Shown piece after piece: positions 44,291-51,527 of a DNA stretch of 64,000 nucleotides (the first letter of the stretch is position 1; each line of letters begins with the position of its first letter). The position numbers and the translations under genes were made by a program. The notes beneath the pieces are model-generated. The model ran no database searches, was not told the DNA's origin, and worked only from the letters and a program-made list of their open reading frames with translations. Origin of the DNA: Candidatus Roizmanbacteria bacterium UBA1450 (GTDB lineage Bacteria; Patescibacteriota; Microgenomatia; UBA1406; GWC2-37-13). Where the stretch lies: NCBI GenBank assembly GCA_002329205.1, contig DCTC01000002.1:310001-374000 (forward strand), written 5' to 3'.

Positions 44291-44311
44291 ACTGACAAAA
44301 TCGTCAGTTTT
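44291..44311 (+). terminator. Weak terminator-like hairpin
   Basis: actgac (44291-44296) pairs with gtcagt (44303-44308) and is followed by ttta. It lies about 80 bp after the DUF1697 gene. The stem is short, so the call is tentative. The rest of the 177-bp gap shows nothing else I can support. Confidence 0.35.
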
Positions 44312-44388
44312 ATTGACAAAATTTCATTCTGATAAGTGCATAATAAAACTATTGAAGAATATTTAGGTTCCTAAAAGTAGAAATTTAT

Positions 44389-44757
44389 TTATTTGCGTTT
44401 ATTTCGTTTAGATTGCTTAGATATATCAAATCTGCCTAAAAAAGATACTCCTGAACTTCTTTTATTTATGGATTCAATAGCATTTCCAAGGAGATTAATT
44501 ATCACGATGTGTAATATTAGGAGCGTTGCATATATTAATACGTAAAGAAAACCAGATGGTGTTGTCCATCCCAACCACTCAATAATGCTAAAAAGTACGA
44601 ATATAAGCGGTGTCGCGATCTGAAGTGGTAAGTCACAAAATAGATTATCCCAATAAAATGAAGGGGTATTCATACATTGACGATACTCCATATACATCAT
44701 ACCCCAAAAAAGCAGATACACGATTATCAAAATTAAACCTATTTTTGATAGTTTCAA
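44389..44757 (-). CDS. Small polytopic membrane protein, unknown
   Basis: This 122-residue protein has three hydrophobic helices and a basic C-terminus ('SKQSKRNKRK'), suggesting a cytosolic tail. The start codon is TTG. A TAAAAT box 8 nt upstream supports it as a leaderless start. No family is recognised. The local sequence is very A+T-rich. Confidence 0.5.
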   Translation of the reverse strand: MKLSKIGLILIIVYLLFWGMMYMEYRQCMNTPSFYWDNLFCDLPLQIATPLIFVLFSIIEWLGWTTPSGFLYVLIYATLLILHIVIINLLGNAIESINKRSSGVSFLGRFDISKQSKRNKRK

Positions 44758-44960
44758 ATTGTACTATTTTACTAATAACAACTTTTATTCTATATGAAAA
44801 TGATGTTATGTTTCAAATGATTAATTTGCTTTGATATAAATGAATTATAAATTAGCTCATAATTACTGGTTAGTAAATTTTGTTCGAAAGATTAAATTCA
44901 GCGCGTGATGATTTGTTCCCCTCACTCCCGGGACGTGGGGGGAGATCCTTACCTATATTG

Positions 44961-45269
44961 TTACTCAAATCGTTGCGGTGGATTGTTTGGATCAGTCACT
45001 ATTATTCTGCTTTCCTGAGAATAGCCGGCGATTCCGGCTGCAGCCAAAATCTCCTTAAGCTGCTCTATACAGGGAAGCATAGCCTGACCGTATATGCCGA
45101 AGCCTTCAACCGTATGAATATCCGCGGTTTCACGGTCTAGCGTACTTCTTACTGCCGGAGAAAAGCTAATTTGAGTACCCTTCAGACACTCCGTTGTTCT
45201 CAGGATATCAAGGGCGCGATCCTGATGTTCAGCCAGACAAAAAATCTCAAAATGAAGTCGTTCACTCAT
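44961..45269 (-). CDS. Hypothetical protein under a SAM-riboswitch-like leader
   Basis: The protein has 102 residues. Its start 'MSERLHFEIFCLAEHQDRAL' and the rest suggest a small alpha/beta (ferredoxin-like) fold, but no family is recognised. Cys at about positions 11, 28 and 67 have no obvious metal-site spacing. A strong ribosome site (AAAGGAGG) precedes the ATG at 45269; an in-frame GTG at 45281 lies within it. The upstream riboswitch-like RNA suggests a role tied to methionine or SAM metabolism. An imperfect GC-rich hairpin at about 44918-44944 lies downstream, without a T-tract. Confidence 0.6.
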   Translation of the reverse strand: MSERLHFEIFCLAEHQDRALDILRTTECLKGTQISFSPAVRSTLDRETADIHTVEGFGIYGQAMLPCIEQLKEILAAAGIAGYSQESRIIVTDPNNPPQRFE

Positions 45270-45281
45270 GTAGTGAGTCAC

Positions 45282-45298
45282 CTCCTTTCTGAAAAGAG
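45282..45298 (-). promoter_or_regulatory. Hairpin sequestering the Shine-Dalgarno sequence
   Basis: On the minus strand CTCTTTT-CAG-AAAGGAG can form a 7-bp stem (one G-T pair) that hides the AAAGGAG ribosome site of the gene starting at 45269. It lies about 50 nt after the riboswitch-like element. A translational on/off switch is a reasonable inference. Confidence 0.55.
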
Positions 45299-45345
45299 CT
45301 TTTAGAAGAAATAATCGGTGAAAAAACGAAGGTTAGTGTAGATAT

Positions 45346-45460
45346 TATTTTAATACGTCCCATATGGGTGCGGGTGTGGCACCTGTGTCCGATAATTATC
45401 GGACCGGTTGCCGGATGGGTCTTCGAGCCGTTCCTCTCGCCATCACTCTTTATTAAAATA
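45346..45460 (-). promoter_or_regulatory. SAM-I/SAM-IV-like riboswitch aptamer
   Basis: Read on the minus strand, a 10-bp P1 stem (TATTTTAATA with TATTAAAATA, plus 45451-45460 and 45346-45355) encloses a core with 'GCGAGAGGAACGG', 'GACCC', 'CCGGCAACC' and 'AGGTGCCA'. These match the conserved SAM-clan elements (GAGAGG, GGCAACC, GGUGCxA). A perfect hairpin GTCCGATAATTATCGGAC occupies the P3-like position. A promoter TTGAGA-17-TATTAT lies just upstream (plus about 45475-45503). The subclass (SAM-I, SAM-IV or I/IV variant) is not decided. Confidence 0.8.
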
Positions 45461-45521
45461 TGACACGACCATAATACCATGTGAGGCGCTTTTTCTCAAT
45501 TGAATTTGAAGAAAGAATGTT

Positions 45522-45547
45522 GCCGGCGGATCATGAAATCCGCCGGC
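45522..45547 (-). terminator. Terminator hairpin downstream of the 91-residue gene
   Basis: gccggcggat (45522-45531) pairs perfectly with atccgccggc (45538-45547). On the minus strand a T-rich stretch (attctttctt) follows. It would end the message of the gene at 45557-45832 before the SAM-responsive promoter region. Confidence 0.7.
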
Positions 45548-45556
45548 GAATGTGGC

Positions 45557-45832
45557 TCATTCAGTTTTTAGGAGATGAATCTCGGTCGCTCCGTGATTGT
45601 AGTCCACGGATACAATTGACATTTCTCCTTTCCTGATAAGCCTATACCAGGCTGCGCACCGTATGGTTTCCCCTGCCAAGCTTTCAGGCAAAGTCATCCC
45701 TACATACGCTTCGACTGCGGTTGGGTCAAATCCTTCGTCGTTCAGAACGACGAGGAGTGCTCCCAGACTTTTCACCCCTCGGTCAAAATGCGGGGTGTAC
45801 GAAATACCACACTTGATAAATACGTTGTACAT
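45557..45832 (-). CDS. Hypothetical small protein
   Basis: This soluble 91-residue protein is unrecognised. A ribosome site (GGACAAGGAAG) lies directly before the ATG, and TATAAT is found further upstream (about 45875). It belongs to the minority of SD-led, G+C-richer small genes in the window. No conserved catalytic residue pattern is visible. Confidence 0.6.
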   Translation of the reverse strand: MYNVFIKCGISYTPHFDRGVKSLGALLVVLNDEGFDPTAVEAYVGMTLPESLAGETIRCAAWYRLIRKGEMSIVSVDYNHGATEIHLLKTE

Positions 45833-46006
45833 CTTCCTTGTCCTTTCGTGTAGATGTGAAAAACGTATATCATATTATATCAATATAGAACTTTCTTTAC
45901 CGAAATACATGAAATGGTTACTCTTTCGATAGGTTGAATAAGATCTCTTACTTGTTTCTATCAATACTATTAAATCGCACATGAAGTTTGGTGCTATACT
46001 CAAAGT

Positions 46007-46867
46007 ATGAGAACAGCTTTGATCATTTTGACAGTCGGAGTATTCCTTCTTGTAGGAACTGCACTTATCATCCAAAGAAATGATACGGAACCCGAATTGG
46101 GAATAGGAGGAAGCAGTGTCACCGTGACGCCAATAGTCACGAACGGCAATCAGGCCAGTCCGACACCAATTCGTTCGGAAAATATCATCGTGACGTCACC
46201 ACAGGCAGGCGCGGAAATCACTTCACCTGTTGTGATACGCGGTGAAGCACGAACCTTTGAAAACAGCGTCAGTGTGCGACTCACCGAACAGGGCGGTCGG
46301 GTACTCATTGAAGATTACACCACGGCACAAAGCCCAGATATCGGACTGTTCGGACCGTTTGAAATAAGTCTATCCTATCCGAAACCGACACAACAATCGG
46401 GAATGATCGAAGTATTCCAGTACTCTGCCCGTGACGGATCAGAGATTGACAAAGTCACCATTCCCGTCACCTTCCGCACCACCGATGAACTCACCGTACA
46501 GGTGTTTTTCAACAATGTCACACGCGGTGCCGAATGTGAGCAGGTTATCCAAACAACACGACGCATACCGTATACTCAACAGACCGCACGTGCCGCACTC
46601 GATGAACTTCTAAAAGGTCCCACCACGGCCGAACGAAACCAAGGATTTATAACAAGTATCAATCCCGGTGTCTCGATCCAAAGACTGAGCATCGAAAACC
46701 GAATCGCATATGTAGACTTCGATGATACCTTGGAATCTCAGGTGGGTGGCTCATGCAGAGTCGCCGCAATCCGCGCTCAGATTACTCAAACGTTGCTCCA
46801 ATTCGACACCGTCGATCAGGTAGTCATCTCCATAAACGGCAGGACTGAAGACATCCTCCAGCCGTAA
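46007..46867 (+). CDS. Membrane-anchored Gmad2 + GerMN protein
   Basis: The protein has 286 residues. An N-terminal helix (about 3-22) and a Thr/Pro/Ser linker precede an Ig-like Gmad2 domain ('ITSPVVIRGEARTFENSVSV' onward) and a C-terminal GerMN domain ('ARAALDELLKGPTTAERNQG', ending 'VVISINGRTE'). Gmad2-GerMN pairs occur in lipoprotein-like surface proteins of many bacteria; the function is not settled. TATACT (45995-46000) is 6 nt before the ATG. The GerMN part is homologous to that at 22392. Confidence 0.82.
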   Translation: MRTALIILTVGVFLLVGTALIIQRNDTEPELGIGGSSVTVTPIVTNGNQASPTPIRSENIIVTSPQAGAEITSPVVIRGEARTFENSVSVRLTEQGGRVLIEDYTTAQSPDIGLFGPFEISLSYPKPTQQSGMIEVFQYSARDGSEIDKVTIPVTFRTTDELTVQVFFNNVTRGAECEQVIQTTRRIPYTQQTARAALDELLKGPTTAERNQGFITSINPGVSIQRLSIENRIAYVDFDDTLESQVGGSCRVAAIRAQITQTLLQFDTVDQVVISINGRTEDILQP

Positions 46868-46879
46868 AAACCTATAGTA

Positions 46880-47001
46880 TTGAGTTAGCGCTCCAAAAAG
46901 AGTATAATACACCTATGTACCAAGCCAAAGGTGTCACGTGTTGTGGCACGGGAGGCAGGTACATTTGACAATCCGTACTACCAAAGAGAAGGAGTTGTTT
47001 T
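46880..47001 (+). promoter_or_regulatory. Promoter and nested-hairpin leader of the 78-residue gene
   Basis: TTGAGT (46880-46885) and TATAAT (46903-46908) are 17 bp apart. The RNA would begin at about 46914 with a nested structure: ATGTACC (46915-46921) pairs with GGTACAT (46958-46964), and inside it GTGTCAC (46931-46937) pairs with GTGGCAC (46943-46949). The internal loop has AAGCCAA opposite GGGAGG. A ribosome site GAGAAGGAG precedes the ATG at 47002. It may be a small riboswitch or an RNA-stabilising cap; no known class was recognised. Confidence 0.55.
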
Positions 47002-47238
47002 ATGAGTAGGGAATTGCCGCAGCTGACTGTTGCAACCATTGTTCGGGGAATGAGCACCGCGATCGAAGAAACGTATGAGGAGTTCCTTGCTAACACGGAT
47101 CTCCCGGATTTCTCCTTCAGGATTCACATGAAGAAACGTCCAGAAGGTGACGAATTCTTCATCATTGGCGTGTTCATCCGCGGGAAGAATCCGCCTGGAC
47201 GCACGATCGATTTTCCCAACTGGATCAAGCTTGAGTAG
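47002..47238 (+). CDS. Hypothetical small protein
   Basis: The protein has 78 residues, is soluble and has no recognised family. A short helix ('STAIEETYEEFLA') and beta-type segments are visible. It is flanked by its own promoter, structured leader and terminator, a complete stand-alone unit. G+C content appears above the local average. Confidence 0.6.
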   Translation: MSRELPQLTVATIVRGMSTAIEETYEEFLANTDLPDFSFRIHMKKRPEGDEFFIIGVFIRGKNPPGRTIDFPNWIKLE

Positions 47239-47248
47239 TACGTTTTGT

Positions 47249-47296
47249 GCCCCGCGGCCGTCTCTGGACGCGCCGCGGGGCTCCTATCTTTTTTCT
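47249..47296 (+). terminator. GC-rich terminator
   Basis: gccccgcggc (47249-47258) pairs perfectly with gccgcggggc (47272-47281). A run of six Ts follows at about 47289-47294, after 7 nt. It lies 10 bp downstream of the 78-residue gene. Confidence 0.75.
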
Positions 47297-47377
47297 CTTA
47301 CATCATCTCTAAATACATTTGAGGTTATTTTTACCTTCACTGAATACACTAAAAGAGTTTTAAGTTTTTATATATTT

Positions 47378-47869
47378 ATGACAATCCAAAATCTCTCTGA
47401 TGTATTTCAGCATGAAATCCGTGATTTATATAGCGCCGAAAATCAAATACTCGAAGCATTGCCGAAAATGGCAAAGAAAGCCCACAGTTCAAAACTGAAA
47501 GACTCGTTTGAGATGCATCTCGAACAAACCAAAGAACATGTCAAACGTCTGGAGAAAGTCGCCGAAACGCTCGATATTCCACTGAACGGTGCCAAATGCA
47601 AGGGCATGGAAGGACTTCTCAAAGAAGGTGAATCACTGCTCAAACAGGAACCGACCGAAGGTTTGGACGCCGCTCTGATCTCAGCTGCTCAGCGTGTGGA
47701 ACATTATGAGATTGCAGGATACGGTTCCACGATCACCTACGCAGAACTATTGGGACACAAAGAAGCAGTCAGTACACTCAAAAAAACGATCAATGACGAA
47801 GAAAAAACTGATCAGAAACTGACGAAAATCGCGGTAACGAACGTCAACAAAAAAGCTGCCGAAGCATAA
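47378..47869 (+). CDS. DUF892 (YciE-type) ferritin-like protein
   Basis: The 163-residue protein begins 'MTIQNLSDVFQHEIRDLYSAE', the classic DUF892 start ('..lf..eLkDlysAEkqi'). Glu/His residues ('EHVKRLE', 'AQRVEHYEIAGYG') suit a diiron four-helix bundle. Family members are linked to stress responses. The ATG at 47378 is chosen from the family N-terminus; the open frame extends far upstream without support. Confidence 0.9.
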   Translation: MTIQNLSDVFQHEIRDLYSAENQILEALPKMAKKAHSSKLKDSFEMHLEQTKEHVKRLEKVAETLDIPLNGAKCKGMEGLLKEGESLLKQEPTEGLDAALISAAQRVEHYEIAGYGSTITYAELLGHKEAVSTLKKTINDEEKTDQKLTKIAVTNVNKKAAEA

Positions 47870-47931
47870 CTTTTCAGGTTTTTTCAAAAACGTAGCAAAT
47901 TCGAGCGTAGTTTGGTTATAATACGCTCAAT

Positions 47932-48480
47932 ATGAAAGAAACAGGGATTCGGGGACATCATCTGGATTATCTCTTGCAGATCGACCGCGCGCATATGATG
48001 TATGAGCAAGCGGGATATCCTCCCCATGAAGCCAAACGTATTGCCGAAGCCGAGGTCAGAAACTGGATGAAGGACATTCTGTGGAGTATGAGCTCCATGG
48101 GAGAACAGGATCCGACAAATAAAGATTATTATCTGGACGTAGTCGGTGAAGACAAAACACGTATTCCCGGTATTGCACAAAGTTTCACTACAGCACTTCT
48201 CGGAATCTATCATATGAGTCAAAGAGATGTTGAAATTCATTCGGACAAAGACGGGATCTGTCAGGCATGTGCTGTAGGCAATCATTGTCATGAAGATACG
48301 TATGAATTTGAAATGCAGTATATGCGGGATGTCGTGAGATATGCTAAACAGCTTGAACTACCGTATAAAATCACTCAGCAAGGCAATATCCAAATGTGCT
48401 CTGATGATTTGCGGACAGTGCTTCGGACTATGAATGAAGCGGAAACAACGTTTACGTATGCGAACGAGAATATTATCTAA
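47932..48480 (+). CDS. Hypothetical Cys-rich protein, DUF1284-like features
   Basis: This protein has 182 residues. The start 'GIRGHHLDYLLQ' resembles the R-G-H-H-L of DUF1284. The middle 'CQACAVGNHCHED' supplies Cys ligands that could bind iron-sulfur or zinc. Full family membership is not certain. TATAAT (47917-47922) is 9 nt before the ATG. The next two genes on this strand have their own -10 boxes. Confidence 0.6.
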   Translation: MKETGIRGHHLDYLLQIDRAHMMYEQAGYPPHEAKRIAEAEVRNWMKDILWSMSSMGEQDPTNKDYYLDVVGEDKTRIPGIAQSFTTALLGIYHMSQRDVEIHSDKDGICQACAVGNHCHEDTYEFEMQYMRDVVRYAKQLELPYKITQQGNIQMCSDDLRTVLRTMNEAETTFTYANENII

Positions 48481-48546
48481 TTTTGTATATAGTGCTTCTT
48501 ACGAAAATTAGACACCAAATAAGAGAATTGGTACTATAATATCCTC

Positions 48547-48981
48547 ATGTCAGAAATACTCAGACCTACATCACACGCACTGGTCGCACGCTTTATTTAC
48601 GGTGATATATCAAAAAAATATGTCGTAAATACTGATACATATCCTCTCACTCCAGGGAGCGGAGTCGTATTTATTGGCGAAGAAGATAAAACAAGTTATG
48701 CGTACTCATTCGAACAATCTGAGATCGAGTATGTACTCCAAAGAATCACCCCGGGGACTCTGCAGCTCATGTCACTTCTGGATCAAAATTCGGGTAATCT
48801 GCTTTTCACACAAGGATCACCTGACCGATCATGGGGGATCGGCCGGCAACTGCCCAAAGGCCGAAGACAAATGGCTATAGAATACGGCAGAATCCAATTT
48901 GCCGGGATCTGGGGAGAAAGTCTACAGGAAGTCCATGAGACCCTTCAGATTCTCCAAAAAGGTCGAACAGGAATGAATTAA
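48547..48981 (+). CDS. Hypothetical protein
   Basis: This soluble 144-residue protein is mostly beta by eye and not recognised. TATAAT (48535-48540) is 6 nt before the ATG. It is followed 17 bp later by a P-loop ATPase gene with its own box. No catalytic motif is apparent. Confidence 0.6.
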   Translation: MSEILRPTSHALVARFIYGDISKKYVVNTDTYPLTPGSGVVFIGEEDKTSYAYSFEQSEIEYVLQRITPGTLQLMSLLDQNSGNLLFTQGSPDRSWGIGRQLPKGRRQMAIEYGRIQFAGIWGESLQEVHETLQILQKGRTGMN

Positions 48982-48998
48982 TTATATACAATTTCATT

Positions 48999-49661
48999 AT
49001 GAACTACGAAGATCAACCTCGTCCGAATCGTCGCGAAGCACAGCCCGTATTTGGTCGGGAACTCGAAGATGCAATACAGAACATCAATCAAGGGATAATC
49101 ATCACCGGTCCGTCAGGATCGGGTAAAACAATATTGGGGACAGCAGTTACGACACTCGGGCTGGCGGCAGTCAATGTCGAACTTCCGCCGCAGGAAAATG
49201 TCCTTGCTGATTTTGCCGTCGCCGGGTATCCATTGGATCGGAATCGGTTTTTCCAAGACGTGCAGGACGACATGGATTTTACATTAGAACATTATATTGA
49301 TCGCTACAGCAAACTGCCTCCGGTTCTTATGGTCGATGAGATACTGCCGGAATATGCAGGTTTCATGGCCGAATTTCGAGAACGGGCAGGTAGGATGTAT
49401 CAAGCTTACCATATGTCAGAACCGCGTATGGTCTGGGTACTGCAGGGTGATGATCGCGCACAACAAGAGTCGAGAAAACAATCACCGCATTTCAGAAGCT
49501 CTTATGAAATTGCGTTATCCAAAAAAGAACGTGATCCGGAGGTCAATAATGCAGGTTACCGGTCTGCTTCAGCCCGGGCTTCGGTTTTGAGAAGGCAATT
49601 GGGAGAGGTTCGATACAATCAGTTGGTACGGCAACTCTCTCAGGAATTGGGAGTGCGATAG
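48999..49661 (+). CDS. P-loop ATPase, unknown
   Basis: The protein has 220 residues. Walker A is 'IITGPSGSGKTILGTAV' (about 31-47). Walker B-like 'PPVLMVDEILPEY' follows near residue 105, and 'MVWVLQGDDRAQQ' could be sensor 1. It looks like a compact AAA-type ATPase without a clear partner domain. TACAAT lies 6 nt before the ATG. The role is unknown; the three neighbouring orphans may act together. Confidence 0.65.
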   Translation: MNYEDQPRPNRREAQPVFGRELEDAIQNINQGIIITGPSGSGKTILGTAVTTLGLAAVNVELPPQENVLADFAVAGYPLDRNRFFQDVQDDMDFTLEHYIDRYSKLPPVLMVDEILPEYAGFMAEFRERAGRMYQAYHMSEPRMVWVLQGDDRAQQESRKQSPHFRSSYEIALSKKERDPEVNNAGYRSASARASVLRRQLGEVRYNQLVRQLSQELGVR

Positions 49662-49664
49662 TCT

Positions 49665-50354
49665 TTATTCGCATTTCAGACTTGAGCGACATGCTGCTGC
49701 AGCTTCTTGTGGCATCGAATCACAGATTGCACAGTTGGCAGCCGGATTGTCAGATCCTTCAGAACCGAAGGATTTCTGCAGATTTTCCAGCTGTTTCATC
49801 TGTTCGGATAGATCCATGAATTCAACATCCGAAGGAGGTGTAAACATAGCCGGGTCCTCGCGCCAAGCGGTGCAATTGTAGTCTAGTTCTGCATCAGGAT
49901 CAATATAGTTTTGATTATACTCCGTGCTCTCAACACCGTCTTCGATTTTCTGTTCCATACTTTGGGAAATCTCCATCTTGACTCCCGTTCCCGTGGCTGA
50001 GGTCCATGTGTACATGGTTGAGTTTGCCATGATCATACCTCCGTCGATTTTTTGTCCGTCTGGATCAGTAATCATAAAATCCGTGCGGACCTTTTCACCT
50101 GAGATATATGATGTCCCGGATGTCGCGCCTGTATCAGGGTCAGTATAATTGAATGTACACTTCTGACTTTGTCCCAGTGACATGAGCTCCTTCAAAGACA
50201 TCATTCCGGAAACCGGTTTGCCTTCTGCCGTATCTGAAGTAGTTTCAACTGTCGCTTCAGTTTTTGCTGCAGAATTTTGCGTGTAGAAATAGTATCCGCC
50301 TGCAGCAAGGAGTCCGACAATTATAACGCCGATTATAAGAGGCAATTGTTTCAT
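49665..50354 (-). CDS. Membrane-anchored protein with Cys-rich tail
   Basis: The protein has 229 residues. An N-terminal helix (about 4-23) is followed by a linker and an extracytoplasmic domain with 'KCTFNYTDPDTGATSGTSYI', resembling beta-stranded lipoprotein domains that read out bound factors. The C-terminus has five Cys in the last 55 residues, including 'ANCAICDSM' and 'ACRSSLKCE'. Function unknown. It is convergent with the ATPase gene with a 3-bp gap. Confidence 0.6.
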   Translation of the reverse strand: MKQLPLIIGVIIVGLLAAGGYYFYTQNSAAKTEATVETTSDTAEGKPVSGMMSLKELMSLGQSQKCTFNYTDPDTGATSGTSYISGEKVRTDFMITDPDGQKIDGGMIMANSTMYTWTSATGTGVKMEISQSMEQKIEDGVESTEYNQNYIDPDAELDYNCTAWREDPAMFTPPSDVEFMDLSEQMKQLENLQKSFGSEGSDNPAANCAICDSMPQEAAAACRSSLKCE

Positions 50355-50416
50355 ATACTGTAATATTAGTCCGAAGAGACTGTCGTGTCAAGTAAGAGGA
50401 AGGTAAATTTATTATA

Positions 50417-50752
50417 TCACCAGCGGAGCTCGATAAAGCCCAGTACTGCTTCGTGAGGATTGGAGACCTCATAATCCCCGTTGGAAGTCTTTTTCAATTG
50501 TTGAGAAGCATACACGACCACCGTGTTCAAAGCATAATCCAAGAGATCCATATCTCCTGCTCTTTGAATGTGTTTGAGAGGAATTCCGTACGTATAACGA
50601 CGGTCATAAACTTCATCCCGTGAACTATCTTTGATTCCGGTAAGTATTACATTTGTGCCGTATTCCGAAGATACGAAATCGAATATTTTCTGATGTGGGT
50701 GCATCTCGCACAGTACGTGCTCAAGCGTATCGTAAGGTTTTAGGTGTTCCAT
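50417..50752 (-). CDS. Hypothetical protein
   Basis: This soluble 111-residue protein is unrecognised. It contains predicted helices ('DYALNTVVVYASQQLKK') and short strands. No motif suggests a function. A hairpin (50771-50796) lies directly upstream, between it and the zinc-ribbon gene. Confidence 0.5.
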   Translation of the reverse strand: MEHLKPYDTLEHVLCEMHPHQKIFDFVSSEYGTNVILTGIKDSSRDEVYDRRYTYGIPLKHIQRAGDMDLLDYALNTVVVYASQQLKKTSNGDYEVSNPHEAVLGFIELRW

Positions 50753-50770
50753 ATCTCGATAGAATGTTTC

Positions 50771-50796
50771 CGTGCGGTGCCGTATAGCACCGCACG
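50771..50796 (-). terminator. 10-bp hairpin after the zinc-ribbon gene
   Basis: cgtgcggtgc (50771-50780) pairs perfectly with gcaccgcacg (50787-50796). It lies 12 bp downstream of the minus-strand zinc-ribbon gene. No strong T-tract follows, so termination may be partial. Confidence 0.55.
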
Positions 50797-50808
50797 GAGT
50801 GTTTGATC

Positions 50809-50976
50809 CTACCTGCCCCGTCCCGAAGGATGGGGATGAGGATCGGGTGGGCTCGGCGGCGTCGGTGGTGTAGGACCTCCTTTATTTTCGGGGATCCACA
50901 CATTCGGACAGTTTTGGCAATGAGCCTTACCGTCTTTCACGATCACATCTGAGCTACCACACTGTTGACAAGTCAT
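50809..50976 (-). CDS. Small zinc-ribbon protein with Pro-rich tail
   Basis: This 55-residue protein has a treble-clef/zinc-ribbon 'CQQCGSSDVIVKDGKAHCQNC' pattern (C-x2-C-x14-C-x2-C; positions 3-23) followed by a Pro/Gly/His-rich tail. A ribosome site AAGGAGG lies 8 nt before the ATG at 50976; longer in-frame starts lie upstream of the leader hairpin. It may bind nucleic acid or act as an adaptor. G+C-rich relative to the neighbours. Confidence 0.7.
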   Translation of the reverse strand: MTCQQCGSSDVIVKDGKAHCQNCPNVWIPENKGGPTPPTPPSPPDPHPHPSGRGR

Positions 50977-50998
50977 TTGATTCCTCCTTGACTTGAAA

Positions 50999-51061
50999 AA
51001 GGATTGCACTCCACGCAATTGGAGTACCCTATAGTATAGCATTTTTATAGAAAGATTTCAA
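50999..51061 (-). promoter_or_regulatory. Promoter and 5' hairpin of the zinc-ribbon gene
   Basis: On the minus strand TTGAAA (plus 51056-51061) and TATACT (plus 51033-51038) are 17 bp apart. The transcript would start close to a hairpin with ACTCCA and TGGAGT arms (plus about 51008-51025). The sequence GCACTCCA is shared with the inverted repeat before kup. Confidence 0.6.
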
Positions 51062-51158
51062 ATTTTCAATAGGAAGCAAATTAGTATTGAAAAAAGGAAA
51101 AACCTATAATATGATACTGGTATATGTATAATCCTTTATTGGTTTCCTGAAAAGAGGT

Positions 51159-51461
51159 ATGAAAGAGCTTAATTCAGTGCGAGTAGGAGATATTCTGTAT
51201 CATCATACAGACAAACCTTGCGAACAGTTTTCTCCTGAAGCATGCAATGTCGTTTACTTCGGAAAAACACCGGAAAGTGTGGAACTGGTCGGAGGTGTTG
51301 GATTTCTTATGTTGTATCAAGTAATCAATGAACTGGGTCAAAAAGGAGAATATGGCAGTCGAAGCGGATGGGGCTCAAACGGTGATTGGATATCAATGCC
51401 TGCTGAAATCGCTGCTGAATCTCTTCAGTTTTTCGATCAGGAAACGGAAGACGGATATTGA
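51159..51461 (+). CDS. Hypothetical protein
   Basis: This soluble 100-residue protein is unrecognised. The motif 'VRVGDILYHHTDKP' is followed by a Gly-rich centre. AAGAGGT just before the ATG is only a weak ribosome site. TATAAT-like boxes occur at about 51105 and 51127. It ends 66 bp before the FtsK-like gene. Confidence 0.5.
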   Translation: MKELNSVRVGDILYHHTDKPCEQFSPEACNVVYFGKTPESVELVGGVGFLMLYQVINELGQKGEYGSRSGWGSNGDWISMPAEIAAESLQFFDQETEDGY

Positions 51462-51527
51462 CACTTTAATATCCGGTTTGGGAATGGCCGTGTGCTATCA
51501 TATATGGTATAAAATTGTTGATTCTAT

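Noticed and set aside
44918..44944. GC-rich hairpin as a rho-independent terminator
   Set aside because: The stem has a mismatch and no T-tract follows on the relevant strand.
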